Shown: positions 56,369 to 64,000 of the stretch, piece after piece
How positions within the stretch are numbered: the first letter of the stretch is position 1
Layout: each line of letters starts with the position of its first letter
Source of the DNA: Isoetes taiwanensis
Taxonomy: Eukaryota; Streptophyta; Lycopodiopsida; Isoetales; Isoetaceae
Reading direction: 5' to 3'
Length of the DNA: 64,000 nt
Assembly (NCBI GenBank): GCA_021234155.1
Contig: JAJEKV010000093.1
Location: forward strand, 2,215,712-2,279,711
Made by a program: the position numbers and the translations under genes
Notes under the pieces: generated by a model
Seen by the model: only the letters and a program-made list of their open reading frames with translations
What the model was told of the DNA's origin: nothing
The model's database searches: none

Positions 56369-58147
56369 GCGAGCATTATATTTGCCAACTCCTGTTGTTA
56401 AGGAACACTTAAAGGAGGATTTGAGTGTAAAACTTGCAATGATTGCTGATAACAAATATTTCTAATTTTTCCATGCGGTAAAAATGGTGATACTGTTGGT
56501 GCATTAGGTATTACCTGGATAGAAAACGGGCAATGGAAATCTTTAACAGCATTGGACTCATTAACATGTTAAGGTAATTATATAAGCTGGACTAGTGAAA
56601 GAAGCCTGTTAACATGTTAAGGTAATTATATAAGCTGAGCTATAGAATTATCATACATATGAACCGGTCTTCTGCACAATATTTCGTTGAGCTAGTTCTG
56701 TAAGTTCTGGTCAGGTTGATCGATACCGGGCCCTGTGATATGCCAGTCCTGGCTCTATGTTTCCTTCTGTCTTCAATCCATAGTTCTAACCTCCGGTAGA
56801 ATACAAAAATTTGGGCAACCTAATCTGTCGTTTGCAGCGAAGAATTTGAATTAACACTCCAACCTGCAGAATGCTAACATGCAGCTTTAAACGAAGATGG
56901 GATTCGTACAATTTTGCATAAGGATGTATCATCAATTCGATGCAGACAGAAGTTTACATCTTTTGTTTTATGACAGGAACGGTCGATTTTGCTTAGTCTT
57001 GTCCAAAACTCTATAACCTTAGCAAGCTCGAATTACAGGCTATCATGACAGCAGTAGTTAGAACCCTAGGTAAACAAAAGCTTCTTCAAGATTTAAAAAT
57101 AAAGAGACTACTTATAAACAGTTTTTATTCTCTCTGTATTCTTCTTATAGGGATATGGATTGACCGAATATTAGCTGCGTGACTCTGTCACATTTGTGGT
57201 CCAGGACACATACTCCTTTGAAATATCCTATATGTCAAAGTATGTATGGAAACGTACTCATAGCTTAGCAAGCATGGCCAACATCAATATATTTCCGCTG
57301 TAGTCCGGTGAATTCTTTCTAATAGATTCTCTCATTGACAAATCAGAGCAGACAAAGAAACCTTGCCATAGAACAAATGCCAATTGTATGCAATTTGATC
57401 AAGCCCAGTAACTTCAACAGAGTCTCTTTTCCATTGTCAATCTGGAAACTCTCCAGGAAGAGGCCGACCATAGTATTCTGAGTTGTCCAATAGGTCAGTA
57501 AGGCCTTTGATAGAGAGGTTCTACCTTTGTTTTATAAATCTTTTAAGCAGAGTCTTTAAATATTTCTAAATATGGCTTTAAAAATGGATTTAAATATTTT
57601 CAAATATGGCTTTAAAGATGGCTGTAATTATCTGCCACATTGTAGACTTTTTTATCTGTAATATCCTTTCGAGCACACAAAGCTCATATAATGATCATTT
57701 TATGCTAGATTGTAGTTTTATGATTAAAGTGTTTGTCTTTTTTTTTTATGTGGTATACAGGACTAGATTCTATGGTTTTTATGGCTTAAGGGGAAAGGTC
57801 CTTGGAGTAGGTAGTTAAGTTGGAAATAAATAGATAACTTAACTGAAAAAATATTTGATTTAAGTTAATAACAATAAACTTAATTAGATTGGTGTGAATG
57901 TAATTTGGTTAAGTTAAAATTGTAACTTAACTAAAAGCATGTCTGAAGGGATTTTGGTTAACCACTATCTTAACAAGACAATGTCTGAACTACACGTAGT
58001 TAGGTTAGATTTTTTTCATTTAACTATGTTTGGTGTGAAGAAATTTAACTTCTAGTTAAGTTACGTATTTAATGGAAACATAACTATTTCTAGTGTAAAT
58101 GCAGTGGTTCTAGTTAAGTTTAACTAACGGCGGGTGCGAATAGACCC
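56369..58147. other. Right part of the Harbinger-like element
   Basis: No gene seen. A short direct duplication (AACATGTTAAGGTAATTATA, at 56563 and 56612) lies near the MITE. From about 57830 the DNA becomes the TTAACT-rich subterminal region. Confidence 0.5.
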
Positions 58148-58865
58148 TTATCTTTCTTTTCTTTCTTTTCCTTCTCAGGATCTTTGTGATCCTTTCTCTT
58201 ACCTTTACCCTTGCCCGCCGATTTTCCTTCCTCCGTTTCCTGGCCAACATCTTCAGTAGCAGAGGAGGAGTCTTTTTCGGCTGCAGTAGCCTCCTTAGTT
58301 TGTCTTGTCTTCTTCCTGGTAACTGTCCGAAGCCAGGCCGTGTCCACATTGCCGGGTAGTTTCTGAGAGGCTAATGCCTTGACAACAAATGAAGGCGAGT
58401 TTTTCGACTCGTTCATACGATTGCGAAGAATATGATAGCCCCTCAAGATTTCTTGTGGACCTTGGATATCAGCTTCTTCAAAGTTGTTGTAAGATGGCAG
58501 CGCCCAGCCTTGCTTCTTCGCCGAACCAGATACATTTGCAATACTAGCAGACATCATAGTGGGATCATAAAACTTCCAGTCCACATAGTAGATAATTATT
58601 CTCTGCTCAATAGTGTCCTCAAGGACCACCCGGAGCCAATCATCGTGACCGCTCTTGGTAATCTTCTTCATGTTCACCACGATACCCGGCTGGTATATTC
58701 CTTCTGACTCTCCGGACATCTCCCTTATAAGCAAGCAGAGCTCTCTTCTGCAGTCTCCTTTCGAGCCTGTAGGAGCAGACATGCTCACCCGCATTACTTC
58801 CATGCACCAGCTCCTGTCTGTCAGCATGATTGTCTGCTCGGATTGAAGTTCCACGCGTAACGCAG
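58148..58865 (-). pseudogene. ParB/DNA methyltransferase copy 2, exon 2, 5' part
   Basis: Minus strand, acceptor TTTCAG before 58865. The open frame gives about 235 residues: a folded N-terminal module (CMEVMRVSMSAPTG, GIVVNMKKITKSGHDDWLRV, IIIYYVDWKFYDP), then an acidic and Lys-rich linker (EKEKKEKKDK) that is cut by the Harbinger end at 58147. Joining to 41193 across one TTA copy keeps the frame and continues the Lys-rich linker. Copy 1 has a module of similar size and place, with little clear identity. I do not know its function. Confidence 0.75.
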
Positions 58866-58929
58866 CTGAAACAAAGAGGCATCATTAATGGCACCAAATG
58901 AACAAGCCGGCAAACCAAACGAGAAGTAG

Positions 58930-59903
58930 GCAAATGGCGCCATTTGCATCTAAGTCCAATGCATAAACACTCATGGAAGCATTCGCATATACATTAGCTC
59001 TATTGACAGGAATAGAGAACGCTACACAATAAGAAGCAATCTACCAAGCAAATGGTGCGATGATGGCACCATTTGCTTATGAATTGCTTATTATTGGGTT
59101 TTTGTTCACCATATGTTTTTGTTCAAACCAGACGAGAAGTCGGCAAATGGTGCCATGAGTCCAATGCATTAACACTCATGGAAGCATTCGCATATGCATT
59201 GACAGGAATAGAGAAAGCAACACAATAAGAAGCAATCTACCAAGCAAATGGCGCCATCGCGCCATTTGCTTATGAATTGCTTATTATTGGGTTTTTGTTC
59301 ACCATGGGTTTTTGTTCAAATCAGACGAGAAGTAGGCAATATGCCTAATCCCAATAAGCAATCTACCAAGCAAATGGCGCCATGGCGCCATTTGCCCAAG
59401 AGTTGCTCGATTTGTCCTAATTAGCAAATGGCTTGACCATAGTCGCACCAGTTCACAATCGAATAGCGCCATGGCGCGATTTGCTTGGTAGAATGCTTCA
59501 TAGATGGGTCTTAATACGCCCAATGTACATGCAAATGGCGTCGTGGTGCCATTTGCTTGGTGAGACGCGACTTACTGGGCTTCTAGTTATCCATGGGTGT
59601 CAATAAGCTTGTTAGGCTTAGTCTTATTGACACCTATGGATAACCTGGAGCCCAGTAGGATATGTTCATTGGGCTTATTGACACCCATCTATGAAGCATT
59701 CTAAACAAATGGCGCCATGGCGCCATGGCGCCATTTGCATATGAACTGGTTATGATGGCGACTATGGTTAAACCATTTGCCATTAGGACAAATCAAGCAA
59801 AACTTAGGCAAATGACGCCATTTGCCAATGGCGCCATTTGCCAACAACAAAACTCCCTAAAGTAAGCTAACAGGCATCCAAATGGCGCAGTGGCGCCATT
59901 TGG
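58930..59903. repeat. Cluster of GGCGCC palindromes in intron 1 of copy 2
   Basis: Perfect palindromes: GCAAATGGCGCCATTTGC at 58930-58947, a 26-bp one at 59370-59395 (two ATGGCGCCAT units fused) and a 32-bp one at 59706-59737 (three units). Imperfect ones: 59048-59076, 59243-59270, 59460-59484, 59531-59556, 59808-59825, 59827-59842 and 59878-59903. Many variants read GGTGCC or GGCACC. Unlike copy 1 there is no fixed spacing. Confidence 0.92.
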
Positions 59904-59937
59904 AACAAACAAACAAGAAATCATGCAAGTAGACGAC

Positions 59938-60450
59938 CAGTGTGGGAAATTCAACTTATTTATTGTATTTCTTATGACACGCTTTTTAAAATTGAATGTG
60001 TCAATTGACACACTTCCAAATTTTTTGTGTCTCATTTGACGCGTTGTGAACACCATTGACACACTTTTTTTTATATTTATCAAATGAAGAAAATAATTTG
60101 AAATTCTACAATGAAAAGATTACAATATGAATTTCGCTATGAAAGATAAGTTTATATAAATATAAGGAAAATGAAAAATTCTATTTAATATTAATTCTTC
60201 TTGCATTGATAAGTATACACATACAGTAAGCCTTGTACAGACAACTCTTGTGTATTTGGGGCTCTAATTATTTTTGACACACTTAATATTCTTAAGTGTG
60301 TCAAATGACACATTTAAAAATTTTTAAATCTCTTTTGACGCATTTTATCAAACTATATATTCTCTTTTGACACATTTTCTCTACGAAAAATGTCTCTTTA
60401 ACACATTTTTTTGCTTTTGACACCCTCTGGGGTATCAAATTCCCACACCT
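59938..60450. mobile_element. hAT-like MITE
   Basis: 513 bp. Ends CAGTGTGGGAAATT and, read from the other side, AGGTGTGGGAATTT. Flanked by 8-bp repeats TAGACGAC (59930-59937) and AAGACGAC (60451-60458), one mismatch. The interior has many TGTCAAATGACAC-type dyads, for example TGTGTCAAATGACACA near 60297. Non-coding. Confidence 0.7.
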
Positions 60451-60482
60451 AAGACGACATACGTACTTCGTGCACGTACTAC

Positions 60483-60501
60483 CGGCATGGCGCTTAGCCA
60501 T
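60483..60501 (-). CDS. Possible first coding exon of ParB/MTase copy 2
   Basis: ATG at 60501 gives MAKRHA and a donor G|GTAGTA. Its phase fits the exon at 58865. Copy 1 also starts with a tiny exon (ATGGACAG). Chosen by analogy, so low confidence. Confidence 0.3.
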
Positions 60502-63500
60502 TTGTCTCCACGCCGGTCTCGGGAGCTCAGATTTGTCGATTTTTCATTTCGAAATTTTGATTTTTGCCAGGAAACTGGTGTCCTGCTCGAAGAGGTAAGG
60601 CGCTGAAGTCTAGAGATTAGGCGCCAGAAAACACTGAAAAAAGAGGCCAAAAATGGGTTGCACGAGGCGCTAGACGCTAGGCGCTGGGCGCTGGCAGCTA
60701 GGTTCGAGGCGCTGAGGGCTGGAATAAATTGCGACAAAAGCAAATGAGGTCCTCCAGAAACAATGAGACGTAACTAACTAACTAAGAAAGTGATACTTTG
60801 GGATCTGAAATTTTACTGGGGTACCACATACTACTGCTGACCAACTAGGGGCCGTGGCGGTCCGAGGCACCCATGCCCCAGACCGCCCATGTACTGCCAT
60901 GCCGTGGTGATCAGCGCCCATGCCATATGCGTACTGGCGGTCCAGCGCCATGCCCGCCCAAATTTGAATTTTCAAATTCAAATATTTCCATATCCAATCC
61001 GCCCAAATTTGAACATAAAATTTAAAAATCCCGCCCGTAATTTGAAACTTCAACTTGCCGCCTGTGCAAATTTTAACATAAAATTCAAAATTCCCGCCCG
61101 TAATTTGAAATTTGACTGCCACCTGTGCAAATTTGAATCGTCCGCTTATTTTAAAATTGTACTTTGCATTTAAAGCTTTGTCTTTGTCGCCGATCACCCT
61201 CTTAAGGCGACCATAGTACGAGGCAGACGTTTTCGTGCACGGTCCAGGCGCTTTCGAATCCGCCTGCTCGTTTCAGCTGCCGCTCTCATAAGGCGCGTGG
61301 CTTTTCTCAGGCGCCTAGGCAGAAACTTTGCAAGGCGCATGCGTGCTGTCAGGCGCTTTCTTCTTGGCGCTCACAAAAATCCCAGGTGATCCATCCTCCA
61401 GCTATAGGCGATTTCAGTTCTCAGCGACTCCCAGTTATTCAAGGCGCAGTGTGAATTCATATCTGCTGAGATCAGCTTGTTGTTCTAGTTCCATCTACTG
61501 CTCCAGTACAACATAGCACTACAGTTCCAATAGAATCATAGCCTCCTTTAATCATGAAAACACAACAAGGAGCAAGAAACCTGGTTACCTGCAGTGAAAC
61601 CAGAGGATAGTTAGCCAAAAAAAGGTAAGAGCCTAAGTCACTAGCAGGTAAGCTTTAGATTTCTTGAACTTTTTGCGCTTCACCTCATTTGTTCTCAGAA
61701 ACACAGTAGAAATATGTACAATAGCTGCAAATTTTATGTACAGCTCACAACACTTCAATCATTAGCAAAAAGCGGATAAAGATCGTATAGTTGATCCAAT
61801 AAAGAGCATATGCTTAAGCACAAGGACGACCTAAATGATGATGTACTAAAGTCTACCATGCAGATCAGAGCTAGAAAGATCCCCCAATATTGTCATTTAT
61901 CAACATAAACATGCAGATTGCATATAGATATGCTGATCCAAAAACTCATCAACACACAGATAATCTTGTGCATATGTGCAGCTTAAAAAACTAGGACCAT
62001 AGATATTCATAGAGCATAGACTGAGCCTTTTAATAGACAATAATGAATCGCTACAATCATAAATTTGTTTCTCTGTTGTTCCAAATGTGGAAGCCGCAGT
62101 ATTTAATCCCCTAGCTTGAGAAGCATTCAAAAGACAACTTACTATTATCTAACTTCACTTCTTAATTCAAGAGCAAGTGCCTTACAAGCAAATAGCTTAG
62201 TTTAACAACCACATGCTAGCAAGTAACTGCAAAGACATGCACATTGATTGCCCAATTATTTACTATTCTGGAGCACATCTATCCAATAAATAGAGAGACA
62301 AACAATACGCTAACATATAATATAAATGCTACTGCAGATAAACAAGGCACATGGCCAATATAATTGCAGATATATGCACCCTTATTTATTGTGAAGAAAA
62401 TAGCAGGCAAAAATAACTTAAGCAGACCTAAGTGAAGCCTTTGTGTCTGTTTTAATGTCATCAGTATTGCACATTCATTTGAGAGGAAGTCAATTGCCCA
62501 TAGTTACATCTTTGTCTTGTAAATCCAAGTGCCAGCCACATGCTCAAGACTACTGCATTTCTCAATACCAGTGCACTCTTTAGCCTTCTGGATTATTAAC
62601 AGCATCTAATATTGTATCATCTGCAACTTTATCTTGCTAGTTTCCTTGAACTAAATCCTGTCAATGTTCAGGTTCAAATTCCTTAGCATAAGAGGAAGCT
62701 ATCAATCAGCCATACAGGCCACATGCTCAAAATCTAAATGCCCTAATCAGGGTTCTACAATATCTATTAATTAGGTCAGAAAGCTTGATCGATATTCACA
62801 TCACAATAACCTCATAGACTCTGCTCTACATCTTCCTGACTTGGCATTGCAAAGTAGCATGCATATTCAGAGATCTATCATTCATGTGTTACTGCATATT
62901 ACATAATGCAAACAGCAAAATGGAAGTAAAGACATATATAAGTTCTATAGAATGACCAACATGATGCATCATGAGTCAATTAAAGTTGGCTTGCATTCTA
63001 CAAGAGGTATATCCCACTATTTGAGACCATCTGTAGTAGTTATCCGTCCAGATCTGTATGCAGCTTACTTATTGGCTTTAAAAGCACGAAATAATGCCTC
63101 TTATCAATGAACCAATTCCAGAAATACCATATTAATGCCATGCATCCACTATCAGAGATTATTAAGCAAGCGTATTCTACATGGCAGCATGTAATTCTAG
63201 AATACCACCCATTTAGACAACAATCTACAAATATATGCTAGATTTCATAAATAGCAATAGAAGTACATAATAGAATAAACCAGACCTGAGATGAGTTTCT
63301 TGTGCCAACAAAGTTGCCTTCAATTTTGCTGATATGCATGTGCCAGAAGCATCATCGATGTCTTGTTTAATCACTGATATAGCATTTGATTATCCCAAAA
63401 CATTGCACCTTTCATTGTCATAAATTCCATCAGTATCATGAATCCAAGAGGCAGGCATCAAAGACCCCTACTTACATCATTATTTTTGCAGTTCTTAAGC

Positions 63501-63835
63501 ACTAGCCACAGATTTATAGAACTAAACGATCTCCCTTCTTGCTATGCAGGGTAGAAACATGGAAGGGTTGGCAAAAGAAGTGCCAGTATTTTACATTTAC
63601 AAATTCAAAATGTAAGGAAATCCCCTCCCCCCCTCCCCAAGAAATTATTATTCTTGGAAGGAATTATTAATGTTTCAGGGAAAGAAAATAGGGGAAATAA
63701 TTTTGAACTCTCCTCCCGCTCTGTTCAACCTCCCTCCCGCTCGAACCTCCATAGTCGAAAGCTTGGCATCCATAATCGAACCTCCATAGCCAAAAGCTTG
63801 CATTTTCAAAGAGCTGAAGCACCAGGGAAGAGATC
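60502..63835. other. Upstream region of copy 2: GGCGC clusters, small tandem repeat, AT-rich DNA
   Basis: AGGCGC motifs cluster at about 60597-60715 (six) and about 61205-61450 (eight). A tandem pair of about 62 bp lies at 61004-61128 (CCCGCCCGTAATTTGAAA in each). From about 61560 to 63640 the DNA is AT-rich with no ORF that I can support. Confidence 0.5.
61004..61128. repeat. Tandem duplication, unit about 62 bp
   Basis: Two units, each AAATTTGAACATAAAA-like, then CCCGCCCGTAATTTGAAA, then CCTGTGC; a few substitutions between them. Confidence 0.8.
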
Positions 63836-63991
63836 ATGACGAAGCAGCTTGGAACAAAGACATCTCCAAGGAAATCTCCTCGCAACAAACCTGTAAAGCC
63901 CATATCAAGGTCTCCCACTAGAACTGCCGCCCGAAAACTTAAGAGTGAGTCTTCTTCAGATCGGGAGGTCTTGCCGCCCGAGTTTGACAAG
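63836..63991 (+). CDS. First exon of an unknown basic protein (continues past the window)
   Basis: ATG 63836 opens 52 codons ending at a consensus donor AAG|GTAAGC (63992). The product is Lys/Arg/Ser/Pro-rich (KTSPRKSPRNKPVKPISRS), then SESSSDREVLPPEF. It is divergent from copy 2 and about 3.3 kb upstream of it, the relative position of the DUF7869 gene to copy 1, but there is no motif to tie it to that family. Confidence 0.5.
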
Positions 63992-64000
63992 GTAAGCATC

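Larger units (their letters stand above)
41197..58147. mobile_element. Harbinger-like DNA transposon, inserted in ParB/MTase copy 2
   Basis: Ends are inverted: left GGGTCCATTCGTACCC (from 41197), right end read on the minus strand GGGTCTATTCGCACCC (from 58147). Target duplication TTA at 41194-41196 and 58148-58150. A GGG-start TIR with a 3-bp TTA duplication is the PIF/Harbinger pattern. Subterminal DNA on both sides is full of GTTAAG/TTAACT steps. Without the nested LTR element it is about 5.85 kb. I find no Harbinger transposase, so it seems non-autonomous. Excision restores one open, Lys-rich frame in the host gene, confirming the borders. Confidence 0.9.
58866..60482 (-). other. Intron 1 of ParB/MTase copy 2, palindrome-rich
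   Basis: Inferred from the acceptor at 58866 and a possible donor GTAGTACG at 60482. It holds the GGCGCC palindrome cluster (58930-59903) and a hAT-like MITE (59938-60450). Two blocks of about 180 bp (58930-59110 and 59140-59310) are near copies of each other. Confidence 0.5.

Noticed and set aside
60435..60743. 102-aa minus-strand ORF rich in Ser/Ala
   Set aside because: It is a reading of the AGGCGC repeat cluster and has no coding features.

Overview
This window reads as nuclear DNA of a land plant, probably from a large, transposon-rich genome. A lineage closer than that cannot be read from the sequence alone. The support is one clean host gene with 13 GT-AG exons (a DDX47/RH10 DEAD-box helicase), plant-type LINEs, Ty3/gypsy elements with tRNA-Asp-like priming, and Harbinger-, pogo- and hAT-like DNA elements.

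Layout. 1-1620 (-): 5' part of a DUF7869-type gene, divergent from 1941-5851 (+), a spliced ParB/DNA-methyltransferase (MTase) fusion gene (copy 1) whose introns carry 42-bp-phased perfect palindromes. 6191-8770 (-): gypsy fragment. 9753-13460 (-): RH10. 14251-25044 (+): pogo-like transposase pseudogene, split by an 8.0-kb LINE (16866-24909, -) with an 11-bp target duplication. 26640-31224: direct repeat, hairpin, SINE-like unit, gag scrap and a three-exon cyclophilin C-terminus. 31640-38360: a long-TIR MITE-family element split by a second, decayed LINE (31687-37924, +). 38433-60501 (-): a second ParB/MTase gene (copy 2), split by a Harbinger-like element (41197-58147, TSD TTA), itself split by a complete 11.1-kb gypsy LTR element (41539-52634, TSD ATGCA). 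60502-64000: promoter-like GGCGC-rich DNA, AT-rich DNA, and the first exon of an unknown basic protein.

Most unusual content. Both ParB/MTase genes have the same order: short first exon, palindrome-rich intron, N-terminal module, Lys/Ser-rich linker, ParB-like domain with a GNHS motif, palindrome-bearing intron, helical region, then a beta-class amino-MTase (catalytic DxPY-like motif before the FxGxG motif). Each copy has its own intronic palindrome, TGTATTCCGGAATACA in copy 1 and AAATGGCGCCATTT in copy 2. ParB proteins bind palindromic parS sites and MTases mark short sites, so a gene carrying its own cognate sites is the natural hypothesis. It is inference, not shown. Degenerate palindromes have mostly lost the central CpG by C-to-T or G-to-A change. 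Internal stops in both copies are TAA/TAG where CAA/CAG would fit, which suggests decay of methylated DNA.

How the parts fit. The ParB/MTase plus DUF7869 pair looks like a mobile or selfish module, acquired from a bacterial or phage-type ParB-MTase, given introns and then multiplied. The rest is host sequence plus layers of later insertions that can be ordered in time by their target duplications.
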